NCBI GenBank assembly: GCA_025055455.1
Contig: JANWXD010000024.1
Coordinates: 1-62,250 of the forward strand
DNA length: 62,250 bases
Origin: Bryobacteraceae bacterium
GTDB lineage: Bacteria; Acidobacteriota; Terriglobia; Bryobacterales; Bryobacteraceae
Direction of reading: 5' to 3'
The stretch's first letter is position 1, and every line of letters starts with the position of its first letter. Below the pieces are notes generated by a model. That model did not search any database. It was not told the origin of the DNA and worked only from the letters and a program-made list of their open reading frames with translations. Made by a program: the position numbers and the translations under genes. Shown piece by piece: positions 1 through 10,333 of the stretch.

Positions 1-536
1 CAGCAGCCCGTATAAACCTTCGACTGTGGCAAGTAGAGCGGATTTTCCCGCTCGATGTCCCAAGCCGAGACGTCGTTGGCCAGCGTGTAGCCGAGCACCT
101 TGCCCTTGCTGCCCAGGATGAGCGCCAGTTCGGGCTCGGGCGCTGTGAAACGGGAATCGGGGCGAATGCCGATCGGGCGCCCCGGACCGACGCAGACGCG
201 CGCCGTGCCTTTGAAGAAAATCTCGGGGCGCGGCTCGCGGTAGGCGGCGGCGTAGAAGCCCTCGCGCGTGCCATGTTCGGCGTCACGGAAAGCCGCGCTG
301 GCCTCGTACGTGCACCCGCAGGCCCACACCTCCACCGGCTGGAGGGGAATGACCGGCTCGACGGGTTCCGCGTGGTGGCTGGCGTTCTCGGCCGCCAATT
401 CCGCCAGTTCCACGCCCTCTTTCTCGGATTTATGAATCAGTTCCAACACCGTGTAGCCCGGAATCGGCCGGGCCGCGCCGTTTTCGAAAACGGCCGCCGT
501 GACCTTGCCGTCCAGACGAATTTGTCCCAAACGCAT
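1..536 (-). CDS. Fumarylacetoacetate hydrolase family protein (3' end cut by window edge)
   Basis: I translated this frame directly; it opens with ATG at 536-534 and stays open to base 1, giving about 178 residues without the C-terminus. The stretch FKGTARVCVGPG followed by a TAPEPELALILGSKG segment and GYTLANDVSAWDIERENPLY is the metal-binding fumarylacetoacetase-fold core. The family includes 2-keto-3-deoxy-pentonate dehydratases. It lies 6 nt after a semialdehyde dehydrogenase, and the pair fits 2-keto-3-deoxy-pentonate to 2-oxoglutarate semialdehyde to 2-oxoglutarate (Weimberg-type pentose oxidation). The fold is clear; the substrate is inferred from the neighbour only. Other FAH-fold hydrolases remain possible. 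Confidence 0.8.
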   Translation of the reverse strand, partial: MRLGQIRLDGKVTAAVFENGAARPIPGYTVLELIHKSEKEGVELAELAAENASHHAEPVEPVIPLQPVEVWACGCTYEASAAFRDAEHGTREGFYAAAYREPRPEIFFKGTARVCVGPGRPIGIRPDSRFTAPEPELALILGSKGKVLGYTLANDVSAWDIERENPLYLPQSKVYTGC

Positions 537-542
537 AGCGTC

Positions 543-1988
<1,446 letters not shown>

Positions 1989-2000
1989 TTCCGCCGCTCC

Positions 2001-2567
2001 TCAGAACGCCACTTTCGGCACGGTGCGCGCCGCCGGCTCGGCGCGGAAGTAGTCGTCATTGCGGGTGAAGCCAAACACGGATGCCACAAGGTTGTTGGGG
2101 AACAGAGCGATCGTCGTGTTGTACTTCTGTACCGCCTCATTATACTTGCGGCGCTCGACCGCGATACGGTTCTCGGTGCCCGCCAGTTCGTCTTGCAAGC
2201 GGAGGAAGTTCTCGTTGGACTTCAGTTGCGGGTAGTTCTCGACCACGACGAGCAAACGGCCGATGGCGGCATCCAGCTCCTGGTTGGCGGCGATGCGCTC
2301 CCGGGGGGTGCGAGCGGCCAAGAGCGCCGCCCGGGCGCTGGTGACCGCCTGCATCACCTGAAGTTCCTGTTTGGCGAAGCCCTTGACGGTTTCGACCAGG
2401 TTGGGGATCAAGTCGGCCCGCCGTTGGATGGCTACGTCTACCTGCTGCCACTGTGCGGTGATGGCCTCCCGCTGCGTGACCAGCTCGTTGTAGATGCCCT
2501 TCATGCTCAAGCCGGCAATCAGCGCCACGGCTAGGAGCGCGATTCCCACAACTGCCGCAACTTTCAT
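2001..2567 (-). CDS. lemA: LemA family protein
   Basis: 188 residues with one N-terminal membrane anchor (about 5-24), then the long helical LemA domain. The characteristic stretch QWQQVDVAIQRRADLIPNLV and the following VKGFAKQE are present, as is the late FGFTRNDDYF segment near the C-terminus. LemA proteins are anchored in the inner membrane and often neighbour TPM-domain proteins; their biochemical role is not settled. Here the TPM gene is two genes upstream, with a nucleotidyltransferase-fold gene between, and the spacing to both neighbours is about 10 nt. Confidence 0.92.
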   Translation of the reverse strand: MKVAAVVGIALLAVALIAGLSMKGIYNELVTQREAITAQWQQVDVAIQRRADLIPNLVETVKGFAKQELQVMQAVTSARAALLAARTPRERIAANQELDAAIGRLLVVVENYPQLKSNENFLRLQDELAGTENRIAVERRKYNEAVQKYNTTIALFPNNLVASVFGFTRNDDYFRAEPAARTVPKVAF

Positions 2568-2576
2568 CCCTTCACC

Positions 2577-3296
2577 TCACCTTTCCAGTCGATCGACCGC
2601 GCCGAGGACCGTCTCGATGCCCCGCAAGTAGGCTTCGAACAGCGGCAGCGGTTCCACCTCTCTGAGCTTCAGCTTCTGCTCGCGCAGATCGAGGATCCGA
2701 TGAAAAGGGGTCGGATCCAGCCCGAAATACTGTTGCGCCTGCTCGAGGATTCGCCGCTTTTCGAAGGCGGCGCTCACGCCGGCCAAGCGCAGCGCGTGGC
2801 GGAACAGGATGCAGAACGTCGAGACGGAATCGATCAGCAAAGTGCGCAGCAAGTCCTTATCCTGAAGCACGCCGGCCGCCTTCTGGCGGAGACGGAGCAG
2901 CTTGGCGCGAAGCTCGTGTTCGACCTGGGCGCGGTAGAAGGCGTCGTCGATCTCCAGCCCGGCGATGACGTCCTCGCCGTACAGCACGCGGCGGCGTTCC
3001 TGGATGTCGTGGAACTCGATGGGGAAGCAGTCCGTCGAGGTGCGCACCTCGTCGCGGCCCAGCAACAGCGGCGCGGGATTGCCGAGCGCGCGCCACCAGC
3101 GGAACACAGGCGCTGACTCGCCCAGCTCGCGGGGCGTGACGCGCTGCAACACGCACAGGATGTTGAGGTCGGAGTACCGGCCGTGGTGGTCGCCGACCGC
3201 CGCCGAACCGTAGAGCACCACGGAAACCAAGCGGTCTCCGTGGCTTTTCTTGAGACGTTCGACCAACTCGTGGAGCACCCGTTCCATGTTCTTCAC
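2577..3296 (-). CDS. Nucleotidyltransferase-fold protein
   Basis: 239 residues. The N-terminus carries the minimal nucleotidyltransferase signature, VVLYGSAAVGD followed by YSDLN, so the usual DxD metal pair is reduced to D-L-N. Catalytic activity is therefore uncertain and the protein may be a pseudo-enzyme. A helical segment of about 150 residues follows. The GTG at 3296 overlaps the TPM stop by 4 nt (GTGA), which favours translational coupling; an in-frame ATG lies three codons later at 3287. The substrate cannot be read from the sequence. The TPM-NTase-LemA order suggests a cell-envelope function, an inference from linkage only. Confidence 0.7.
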   Translation of the reverse strand: MKNMERVLHELVERLKKSHGDRLVSVVLYGSAAVGDHHGRYSDLNILCVLQRVTPRELGESAPVFRWWRALGNPAPLLLGRDEVRTSTDCFPIEFHDIQERRRVLYGEDVIAGLEIDDAFYRAQVEHELRAKLLRLRQKAAGVLQDKDLLRTLLIDSVSTFCILFRHALRLAGVSAAFEKRRILEQAQQYFGLDPTPFHRILDLREQKLKLREVEPLPLFEAYLRGIETVLGAVDRLER

Positions 3297-4099
3297 CAGC
3301 TACTCGAAGCACCGCCTCCTCCGGCATCACCCCCGCCGAAGCCGCCGAAGCTGTCAGAGGAGTCGAAACCGCCGAAGCCGCCGCTGGCGCGGCCGAACCC
3401 GCGGGGTCCGCTGAGAACTTGGGCTGCCAACAGCGCCGGAACCCAATCGTTGTCATAGGCGCGGTAACTGCGATACGCCCACCGGCGCCGGTTGGTTCGG
3501 GCAGCAGCCAGAACGAGAGCCAGTCCCGCCAGCCCGGCCAGAAGAGCGGCCCACGGAAGATCCGGGTTCGGCGGCGGACTCCGCCGGGGCAGTTCCACCT
3601 CGAGGCGGACCCCCTTGGCCGCCGCAATCCGCTCGCCCAAGGTTTGAGCTGCTTCCACCAGCGCGTCCCCGTAGCGTCCTTCCCGCAGCGCGGGCCGCAT
3701 GGAGCGCAGCACCTGCCCAGCGAAACCATCCGGGATAATCGGTTCCAGCCCGTAGCCCACCTCGAGCCGCATGCGCCGATCCTGGATCACGAGCAGCAAC
3801 AGCAGTCCCTCGTTGGTCTCTTTACGCCCGATACCCCATTTTCGGAACAGGAGGTTAGCTACGTCCTCGACCGGTTCGCCACCGAGCGTGGGCAAGGTGA
3901 CCAGCGCCATTTGCACGCCCGCGCGGTCCTCGAGCCCTTTGGCGTACCGTTCCAGTTGAGCCCGAGTCGCCGGATCGAGCACCCGGGCGAAGTCGCTGAC
4001 GTAGCCTTCGGGCTTGAGCGCGCCGAAGTCGGCCGCGGCGGCCAGGGTCGTGGCCATCAGGATCGGCAGAGCACACCGCAACCCACCCGGCATGGCCAT
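3293..4099 (-). CDS. TPM-domain membrane protein (YgcG/Psb32-like)
   Basis: About 268 residues from the ATG at 4099, which has GAGGG four bases upstream; a longer reading from 4138 would overlap the preceding gene. A short signal-like hydrophobic N-terminus is followed by the TPM domain (VSDFARVLDP, then QMALVTLPTLGGEPVEDVAN, FRKWGIG, EVGYGLE and IPD). A membrane segment follows (about residues 205-225), and the tail is very rich in Gly and Ser and ends in SSSW. TPM domains face the periplasm and often occur next to LemA, as here. Gly-rich tails are typical of the family. The function is not established. Confidence 0.85.
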   Translation of the reverse strand: MAMPGGLRCALPILMATTLAAAADFGALKPEGYVSDFARVLDPATRAQLERYAKGLEDRAGVQMALVTLPTLGGEPVEDVANLLFRKWGIGRKETNEGLLLLLVIQDRRMRLEVGYGLEPIIPDGFAGQVLRSMRPALREGRYGDALVEAAQTLGERIAAAKGVRLEVELPRRSPPPNPDLPWAALLAGLAGLALVLAAARTNRRRWAYRSYRAYDNDWVPALLAAQVLSGPRGFGRASGGFGGFDSSDSFGGFGGGDAGGGGASSSW

Positions 4100-4131
4100 G
4101 GAGCCCTCAGTGTAGCGGAGCCGGCGCGAAT

Positions 4132-5418
4132 TCAGCACGTCAAGTCTTCGCGTCGGATGCGGAAACCTTTCAAGTTGCCCAGCACCGCCAGCGCCACATG
4201 CTCGGAGCGGAAGAGATCCTGGGCCACTTGCTGCACATCCTCAGCGGTCACCTGTTCGATGCTTTCCATGAGTTCGCTCACCGAGAAAAATCGGCCGAAA
4301 TACAGGTGCTGACGCGCGAGGTTCGACATGCGGCTGTTGGTGGACTCCAGTCCCAGCACGAAGGACCCTTTCAGGTGATCCTTGGCCCGCCGGAGCTCCT
4401 CCTCGCTCACCCTCTCCTGCTTGAGTTTGCGGAACTCATCGAGGATGAGCCCGATCACCTTACGGCCGCTTTCCACCGAGGTTCCGGCATACACGGACAA
4501 GCAACCCGTGTCTCGGTAGCTGGTGATCTCCGAGAAGACGGCGTAGGCCAGCCCCCGCTGCTCGCGGATGTTTTGGAACAGGCGGGAGCTCATCCCGCCG
4601 CCGAGCAACGTGTTGAGGACGTAGCAGGCATAACGTTTTTCGTGGGCGAAGGGGTAGCAGGGCACCCCAACGCACAAGTGCAATTGCTCCAAAGACTTGT
4701 TGTTGCGCTGCGTGATCCGCGCGTGCACCGAAGCCGGCGGACTGGGAGGAACCTGTCCGTTCGGGGCCAGAGCGGCGAAGCGCTCGCCCGCCAACTCCAC
4801 CAGCCGCTCGTGCGTGATGTTGCCGGCGGCCGTAATCACCATGTTGGATGGAACGTAAATCTTGCGATAGTACTCCTCGATCCGGTCTCGACAAAAACGG
4901 CGCACCGTTTCCCGGGTCCCCAGAATCGGCTTGCCCAAGGGATGGTCCTTCCAGAAGTTGTTCGTGAAGATTTCATGGATGAGGTATTCCGGGTTGTCCG
5001 CCTCCATCTTAAGTTCCTCGAGGACAACGCCCTTTTCCTTTTCGATGTCCTCGGGACGGAACAGGGGATGGAGCACCATGTCGGAGAGAACGTCAAAAGC
5101 CAGGGGAAGATGCTCGTCGAGCACCTTCGCACTGTAGCTGACCATCTCCTTGGCCGTGAAGGCGTCCAGGTTTCCCCCGGTGGAGTCCACCGCGCGGGCA
5201 ATCTCTTCGGCCGTGCGGGATGTGGTTCCTTTGAAGAGCATGTGCTCGATGAAATGGGAGACCCCGTTTTCCTCGGGCCGCTCCTGGCGCGAGCCTGTCC
5301 CCATCCAAATCCCGATGGAGACCGAGCGGACCTGAGGCATGGTCTCGCTGATGAGGACCACGCCGTTGGGGAGCCGAGAGATTTCAATATCCCTGGCGGT
5401 CGTGGTGAGGTCTGGCAT
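4132..5418 (-). CDS. M16 family zinc peptidase (processing-peptidase-like)
   Basis: 428 residues from the ATG at 5418. A longer frame to 5565 exists but would run over the divergent rlmN start. The inverted zinc motif HFIEH (55-59) and the third ligand in VVLEE (Glu134 or 135) are intact, so this is the catalytic, not the dead, type of M16 subunit. LPNGVVLISE at the N-terminus and the LAYAVFSE and NLARQHLYFGR segments in the C-terminal half are typical of the single-chain bacterial family (PqqL/YmxG-like). It is the first gene of the leftward operon leading to TPM, NTase, lemA and the pentose-oxidation genes. Confidence 0.92.
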   Translation of the reverse strand: MPDLTTTARDIEISRLPNGVVLISETMPQVRSVSIGIWMGTGSRQERPEENGVSHFIEHMLFKGTTSRTAEEIARAVDSTGGNLDAFTAKEMVSYSAKVLDEHLPLAFDVLSDMVLHPLFRPEDIEKEKGVVLEELKMEADNPEYLIHEIFTNNFWKDHPLGKPILGTRETVRRFCRDRIEEYYRKIYVPSNMVITAAGNITHERLVELAGERFAALAPNGQVPPSPPASVHARITQRNNKSLEQLHLCVGVPCYPFAHEKRYACYVLNTLLGGGMSSRLFQNIREQRGLAYAVFSEITSYRDTGCLSVYAGTSVESGRKVIGLILDEFRKLKQERVSEEELRRAKDHLKGSFVLGLESTNSRMSNLARQHLYFGRFFSVSELMESIEQVTAEDVQQVAQDLFRSEHVALAVLGNLKGFRIRREDLTC

Positions 5419-5528
5419 GGCTCGGGGGGAGGGCTGACGCCCCTCTATCCTTCTAGCATGTCCCGGGAGCCCCTGCAAGTCGGTGCTTTCGCCTTTTATT
5501 TGCCCGAAAGCGCGCCCCCTCGGAGTGG

Positions 5529-5534
5529 TAGACT
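5529..5534 (+). promoter_or_regulatory. -10-like hexamer just upstream of rlmN
   Basis: TAGACT ends 8 nt before the rlmN ATG at 5543. At this spacing transcription would begin at or next to the start codon, giving a leaderless mRNA. The GGAGG at 5536-5540 is only 2 nt from the ATG, too close for a normal Shine-Dalgarno site. No -35 element is obvious. The same arrangement recurs at 8598, 26630 and 56627. Confidence 0.35.
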
Positions 5535-5542
5535 CGGAGGTG

Positions 5543-6583
5543 ATGCCGGAGGCGTTGCTCGGCAAGGACGTTGCGGATCTTCGGGAGCTCCTTGGCTCCG
5601 GCGAGCGGCCGTACCGAGCCCGTCAGCTCTACCACGCGCTCTACCGGCAGCCGGCGAGGGAGATCGAGGAGATCACGACGTTGCCCGCAGGATTACGGCG
5701 CGAGCTAGCGGAGCGATACTGCGTGGGCTGGCCGCGGATCGAGCAACGCTTCGATTCCGTGGATGGAACCCGGCGGTACTTGTTGCGGCTCGCCGATGGG
5801 CGCACCGTCGAGGCCGTCTATATGCCCGAGCAGGTCCGTCACACGTTCTGCATTTCCACCCAAGTGGGCTGTCCGGCGGGGTGCAAGTTTTGCCTGACGG
5901 CGCTCATGGGATTGGAGCGCAACCTCAGCGCCGGTGAGATCGTGGGGCAGGTTCTCGTTCTGGCGCATGACAACCGGCTCGAACTGGGCCGCGACCGGGT
6001 CAACATCGTGATGATGGGGATGGGGGAGCCGCTGCTCAACCTGGACAACGTGCTCAAGGCCTCGCGGCTGCTGATGGATCCCGACGGCGTGGGGATTTCG
6101 CCGCGTCGGGTAACCCTATCCACGGTGGGGATCACCCCGAAGATCGTCGAGTTGGGCCAAGCGGAGGTGCGGCCAAAGCTGGCGGTTTCGCTCAATGCCT
6201 CCAGCCAGGAGCAGCGGCTGCGGCTCATGCCCGTGGCGAGAAAATATCCGCTGGACGAACTGCTGGAGGTTTGCCGGACCTATCCGCTGCGACCCTGGGA
6301 GCGGCTGACGTTCGAGTACGTGCTGCTCAAAGGAGCGAACGACTCGGAGGCGGACGCCCGCGCGGTGGTCCGCTTGCTGGCCCGAATCAAGTGCAAGGTC
6401 AATTTGATCGCGCTCAATCCCGGGCCGGGCATCCCGTTCGAGACTCCGGAGCCGGAGAGGGTGCTCGCGTTCCAGCGCATCCTCCGACGCTCGATGCCCT
6501 GCTTTATCCGCAAGCCGCGGGGGCGGGATATCTACGCCGCTTGCGGGCAGTTGCGGCGAATGTCGGTGGAAGCGGCGGCGTGA
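5543..6583 (+). CDS. rlmN: Dual-specificity 23S rRNA/tRNA adenine-C2 methyltransferase
   Basis: 346 residues. A radical-SAM enzyme that methylates C2 of A2503 in 23S rRNA and A37 in some tRNAs. The cluster motif is CPAGCKFC (Cys110, Cys114, Cys117), then [10 protein letters not shown] for SAM binding, and the C-terminal Cys334 in YAACGQL that carries the methyl intermediate. The start is chosen at ATG 5543, because the next upstream codons do not align with the family N-terminus, which begins close to LLGKDVADL. It is divergent from the M16 peptidase operon, with about 124 nt between them. Confidence 0.95.
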   Translation: MPEALLGKDVADLRELLGSGERPYRARQLYHALYRQPAREIEEITTLPAGLRRELAERYCVGWPRIEQRFDSVDGTRRYLLRLADGRTVEAVYMPEQVRHTFCISTQVGCPAGCKFCLTALMGLERNLSAGEIVGQVLVLAHDNRLELGRDRVNIVMMGMGEPLLNLDNVLKASRLLMDPDGVGISPRRVTLSTVGITPKIVELGQAEVRPKLAVSLNASSQEQRLRLMPVARKYPLDELLEVCRTYPLRPWERLTFEYVLLKGANDSEADARAVVRLLARIKCKVNLIALNPGPGIPFETPEPERVLAFQRILRRSMPCFIRKPRGRDIYAACGQLRRMSVEAAA

Positions 6584-6847
6584 AGTCGCGGGCGCGGCAT
6601 CCGGAGTGATGTGACGGCGCATGCCGAACGCCTCCGCCATATCCTCCGGTAAAGTGTCGAAGTCGGGGGCGAGCCAAATTTCGCCCGCCATCGCGCCCGG
6701 CTTTCGAGGACCCGCGGCCCCGCGATAGGGTATCGGACGTGCGACCGGCTGGCCCGCCTTGGCGATGATCACCTCGCCGCCTTTTTGGACTTCCTCGATC
6801 AGGGCCGAGAGCTCCGCTTTGGCCTGACTGATGTTCCGAACCTTCAC
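6116..6847 (-). pseudogene. Orphan Phd/YefM-type antitoxin with run-on C-terminus
   Basis: The first 80 or so residues (6847 down to about 6608) match the prevent-host-death antitoxin pattern: MKVRNISQAKAELSALIEEV, then a VIIAKAGQPVARPIPY segment and a tail ending FDTLPEDMAEAFGMR. Family members normally stop here and a PIN-domain toxin follows. Instead the frame runs on for about 160 codons through the antisense of rlmN to 6116, with no toxin gene. I read this as an antitoxin whose stop and partner toxin were lost by deletion. The antitoxin core may still be expressed; the antisense extension has no recognisable domain. Confidence 0.6.
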
Positions 6848-6952
6848 AGCCCCGAGGTTAGTAGACCAGACTAGATCTGGTCGAGCCCTCCCCGAACCTT
6901 TCGGTGACGCTTTCGAGATTTAGGTCGCAACCCTAGGCCTCAGTGGATCATT

Positions 6953-8590
6953 TCACTGGCGCAGCAACAGCAGCCAGTCGCCCTCCGCAGGCGCTTTCAG
7001 TTCGACCCCGCGGATGGGCTCCCACCGGCCGGCCGGCGAGCGCGCGCCGGTGCGCGGGTCGATCCATTCGCCTCGTACGGGGCCTCGAAAGGAGGCAAGG
7101 TCGAGCTTGACCGTGGGATTCGCCGGCAAGTACAGCAGCGCGAAGCGACCGTCCTCGGAGCGCGCCGGCATGATGTAGGCACGAAACTCTGGGTCTTGCA
7201 CGTCTTCGGCGAGCAGGGTGCGGTCTGGACGGAGTTTCCACCACTCGACCGAGTCGAAGACGTCCCGCAGAATTTTCATCTGGTGCGCCCCGGGGTAGTC
7301 GAGGCACTCCCACCACGGATCGGCGACCCCGGTGTTGGGGTGATCGAGCGGCACCTCGGGCTTGCGGGCCCAGAACCAGATGCCGTGGGCTCCGTAGGAG
7401 ACGCCGGCGGGGGGCGCGGCCAGCAGGCTGTAGTAGACGGCGCGTCGGACGTCGGCGTCGGTGATGCGGGCGCGGGCGTGGTAGGAGAGGTGTCCCTCGT
7501 AGTTCGGCTCACCGTCGATCACGGGGCGCGGTGGGTCGAGCCTCCAGTCCTTGGCTGGTCCTTCGGTGGCGTTCCAGCGCCATTTTCGGGCGTCGCTTCC
7601 GTGACCGCTCTGATACAAAAAGAAGTCCAGCCACGGCTCATCCTTGTACTCCGGCCACGGCGACTGCATACCTTGGGGGTGCAGCGTCACAGGACGCCGC
7701 GGCTCGCCGGGCGGGAAGACAGCACGGCCGATCGCCTTCCAGCGCTCGGCATTCGCGCCCCGGTAGTCGCCGTCGCCGCCGAGGAACCAGATCACATGAA
7801 AGGCGCCGTAGCGGGCCACCATGTAGCGCGCCAGTAGGATGGCTTGGTCGGTCGGCAGCCATGCGCCGGGGCTCTCTTTGTCTTTCGAGCTGAGAGCCCA
7901 TAGCAGCACGGGCACGGCGACCAGCCCGTGGCGGTTGATGGCCTCGAACTTGGCATCCATGCGCTGAAAAAAACGAGGATGGATTTGGATGCGGTCGGTT
8001 CCAGTGAAGGCCACCTGACCGAGCTCGTCGGCTCGCCCGGCGCGCCATTGGGTCAGGACGAACTGCACCGCAGTGAAGCGCTTGGAGACGCGATGGGCGA
8101 GGTAGCGCTCCCACTCTTCGCGGGTCGAAAGCAGGGCCCCGTTCCAGGCGGTGTCACTCAGGAAAAACCACGGCGTGCCGTCAGCGTGGACGAAGTAGCG
8201 ACGGTTGGCGGACAAGCGGGGCGCCCCGCGCCGATACAGCTCGTTGGGGCCGCGGTAGGCGGTCACGCGGAAACGGCCCGTGCGGCCCTCCAGACCGGCG
8301 TCCGAAGGATTCGAACTTCGGGAGCGCCACATCCATTCGCCCGGGGTTTCCGGCGAGAAACGGACCTTCCAGACGCGCTCACCGTCCCAGAAAGCGCGGG
8401 CCTCATGCAAGGCGCCGCCAGGACCACGGAACTCGACCGTAACCTCGACGTCGCGCAGCGGGTCGGCGTAGTCCCTGGCCGCGGTGAGGGCGGCTTCGAA
8501 AAGCCCGTGCCGGTGGACCTGAGCTGCCGCCACATAGGCCAGGGAGAGGCCAAATATGCAGACTGCGGCGGAGCGGCGTGCCACTCGCAT
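6953..8590 (-). CDS. Secreted DUF5060/DUF4038 glycoside-hydrolase-like protein
   Basis: 545 residues from the ATG at 8590 (a second ATG sits at 8599). An N-terminal signal peptide ends near AYVAAAQ. An Ig-like DUF5060 domain follows (FRGPGG, then FSPETPGEW), then the DUF4038 TIM-barrel domain (YFVHADGTPWFFLSDTAW; WRAG; LLWALSS; HVIWFLGGDGDY; VIDGEPNYEG; GAHGIWFWA), and a C-terminal beta domain similar to the putative collagen-binding module. The Glu in DGEPNYEG is a candidate catalytic residue. Such proteins act outside the cytoplasm on polysaccharides; the substrate is unknown. It is transcribed alone toward rlmN. Confidence 0.85.
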   Translation of the reverse strand: MRVARRSAAVCIFGLSLAYVAAAQVHRHGLFEAALTAARDYADPLRDVEVTVEFRGPGGALHEARAFWDGERVWKVRFSPETPGEWMWRSRSSNPSDAGLEGRTGRFRVTAYRGPNELYRRGAPRLSANRRYFVHADGTPWFFLSDTAWNGALLSTREEWERYLAHRVSKRFTAVQFVLTQWRAGRADELGQVAFTGTDRIQIHPRFFQRMDAKFEAINRHGLVAVPVLLWALSSKDKESPGAWLPTDQAILLARYMVARYGAFHVIWFLGGDGDYRGANAERWKAIGRAVFPPGEPRRPVTLHPQGMQSPWPEYKDEPWLDFFLYQSGHGSDARKWRWNATEGPAKDWRLDPPRPVIDGEPNYEGHLSYHARARITDADVRRAVYYSLLAAPPAGVSYGAHGIWFWARKPEVPLDHPNTGVADPWWECLDYPGAHQMKILRDVFDSVEWWKLRPDRTLLAEDVQDPEFRAYIMPARSEDGRFALLYLPANPTVKLDLASFRGPVRGEWIDPRTGARSPAGRWEPIRGVELKAPAEGDWLLLLRQ

Positions 8591-8597
8591 GGCGAGC

Positions 8598-8603
8598 ATT
8601 ATC
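8598..8603 (-). promoter_or_regulatory. -10-like hexamer, possible leaderless start of the DUF5060/DUF4038 gene
   Basis: Read on the minus strand, GATAAT is followed by exactly 7 nt and then the ATG at 8590. No TTGACA-like -35 is visible 17 nt upstream. The spacing would put the transcription start on the A of the ATG. Confidence 0.35.
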
Positions 8604-8901
8604 CCACCGACGAGGAGATAGCGGAGACCGGCCCGAGTCAGGCCGAACCGGGAGGAAAGAGGTTTTGCACAGAAGGGAACGACTTAGCTTGCACACGACA
8701 CCCGTATCGCTTCCCGGAAGCGTAATGCGGGTCGCGGCGACACGATGACCGCCCTTGCCCTGTGCGTGCCGTGACGGCGCGGGTGCAACCGCGTCACGGC
8801 CGGTTCGTCCCCTAGCCTCGCACCCTGAGAGCCGGCGCGGCAACCGCCGCTGCGGTGACGGAGACCGGGGCACGGCTGAGTGGACTCGAGCGGGCCGCCG
8901 G
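8604..8901. other. Intergenic region between the exopolysaccharide operon end and the DUF5060/DUF4038 gene
   Basis: I see no convincing protein-coding frame here. The stretch is GC-rich and carries one strong inverted repeat (8768-8801), listed separately as a possible transcription end, and the -10-like hexamer at its left edge. Confidence 0.6.
8768..8801 (-). terminator. GC-rich hairpin after the exopolysaccharide operon
   Basis: GCCGTGA plus CGCGG on one side can pair with CCGCG plus TCACGGC on the other, about 12 bp with a 3-nt bulge and a 6-nt loop. It lies about 100 nt past the stop of the last exopolysaccharide gene in the direction of transcription. There is no U-run after it on either strand, so calling it an intrinsic terminator is tentative. 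Confidence 0.3.
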
Positions 8902-10311
8902 TCAATAGGCGCCCGAGCGGGTGAGAACGGCGCGTGCGGTTCGCGCCAGGATGTGAAGGTCCAGCCAGAGAGACCAGTTGCGGATGTAGTAGGCGTCGAG
9001 GGCTCGCAAGACTTCGAGGTCGCCGTCACTGCGCGGGCCGACTTGCCAAAGGCCGGTCAGTCCCGGTCGCACCCGGCGCCGCAGGGCGCGAAAGGCGCCG
9101 TCGAAGCGCTCCAGGTGATAGCTGGGCAACGGCCGGGGCCCCACTAGGCTCATCTCCCCTTTGAGCACGTTCCACAATTGGGGCAACTCGTCCAGGCTGG
9201 TGCGGCGCAAGAAGAAGCCGACTCGCGGCAGCACGCGCGGATCGCGCCGCAGTTTCACGTAGCGCTCCCATTCGGCACGGGCGGCCTCGTTCGACGCCAG
9301 ATAGCCGCGGAGGCGCTCGTCGGCGTCGGGGTACATGGTGCGCAGCTTGCAGATGCGGATCGGACGCCCTCCCTCGCCTTCGCGCTCCTGCCAGTAGAAG
9401 GCCCGTCCGGGGCTGACGCGCTTGATCCACAAGGCTGCGACGGCGATCACCGGGGCGGCAAGGAGACCGGCGGCAACAGCCAGAGACACGTCGAGCAACC
9501 GTTTGACGACACGGTTCGCGGGGACCAGGAGGTTTTGCCGCACCTCCAGGCCGAGCATGCCGCCCAAGTCGCTCGCGGAAACCCAGAGCGTGCCTAGGCC
9601 GTCGAGCTCGGGAACGATCGTGAGCCGGCGAAAGGCGTGCGCTGCGCGTTCCACCACCTGGTCCCAACGGGCGGTCGTCGCGGGCACAGCGAGGACGGCA
9701 TGCCGAATGCCGCACTGGGAGGCGAGCGCCGTGGCGGCGTCACCATCCACGCAAGCCACTGGACGCAGGCCTAGTTCGGGGCGGTTCGTAAGCTCACGGG
9801 CGATGCGCCGGGCGGCTGGCTCCGAGCCGAGTACGAAGACGGGGACGCCCCACCAACGTCGGCGGGAGCACCAGTCTCGCGCGACGGCGCGCGCGCAGGG
9901 TACGAAAAACAGCGAAAAGGCCCATGACGTCAAGAAAATGCCGCGCGAGGTGGAGGCGGCGCCTTTGGTCAAGAACAGCAAGGCGGAAGCCAGTAGGTAA
10001 ACCAGGCTCGCGCCGAGGACCGTGCGGCGCAATTCTTCGACGGGGCTCAGGCCGGCGGCGGGGTATAGACCGAGCCACGAGTAGACCAACAACGCCGCGA
10101 CCCACACGGGCATCAGACTCGGGGCGGGCTCCAAACCGATACCAGGTTTGACCCAATTCCAAACCAGGATGCCGAGGCCGGCGGCGACGCCGAGCGCCAC
10201 GGCGTCGCTCACGAACAGCGGCAATCCGGTGAAGAACGGACGGAGGGCCGCGACGCGTCGCGACGCGACGGTCAACTGGCGCGGCGCAGCGGACTTGACA
10301 GCGGTTGCCAC
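8902..10311 (-). CDS. Polyprenyl-phosphate sugar-1-phosphate transferase (WbaP/exopolysaccharide initiating enzyme)
   Basis: About 469 residues if the GTG at 10311 is used; the frame extends further upstream, but only inside the preceding wecG-like gene. Four or five membrane segments and a CoA-binding-like middle domain precede the transferase domain: [13 protein letters not shown] with its membrane segment, [20 protein letters not shown], then [20 protein letters not shown] followed by PRPLP, and [12 protein letters not shown]. The enzyme starts a repeat unit by moving a sugar-1-phosphate from UDP-sugar onto undecaprenyl phosphate at the inner membrane. It is the last gene of the operon, unusual for the initiating step. 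Confidence 0.9.
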   Translation of the reverse strand: MATAVKSAAPRQLTVASRRVAALRPFFTGLPLFVSDAVALGVAAGLGILVWNWVKPGIGLEPAPSLMPVWVAALLVYSWLGLYPAAGLSPVEELRRTVLGASLVYLLASALLFLTKGAASTSRGIFLTSWAFSLFFVPCARAVARDWCSRRRWWGVPVFVLGSEPAARRIARELTNRPELGLRPVACVDGDAATALASQCGIRHAVLAVPATTARWDQVVERAAHAFRRLTIVPELDGLGTLWVSASDLGGMLGLEVRQNLLVPANRVVKRLLDVSLAVAAGLLAAPVIAVAALWIKRVSPGRAFYWQEREGEGGRPIRICKLRTMYPDADERLRGYLASNEAARAEWERYVKLRRDPRVLPRVGFFLRRTSLDELPQLWNVLKGEMSLVGPRPLPSYHLERFDGAFRALRRRVRPGLTGLWQVGPRSDGDLEVLRALDAYYIRNWSLWLDLHILARTARAVLTRSGAY

Positions 10312-10333
10312 GGCGGGCTCAGTCCCGGAGCGG

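Noticed and set aside
4198-5937. 579-codon plus-strand open frame antisense to the M16 peptidase and overlapping rlmN
   Set aside because: No recognisable motif, and it overlaps two well-supported genes (M16 zinc motif, RlmN cluster motif) in other frames.
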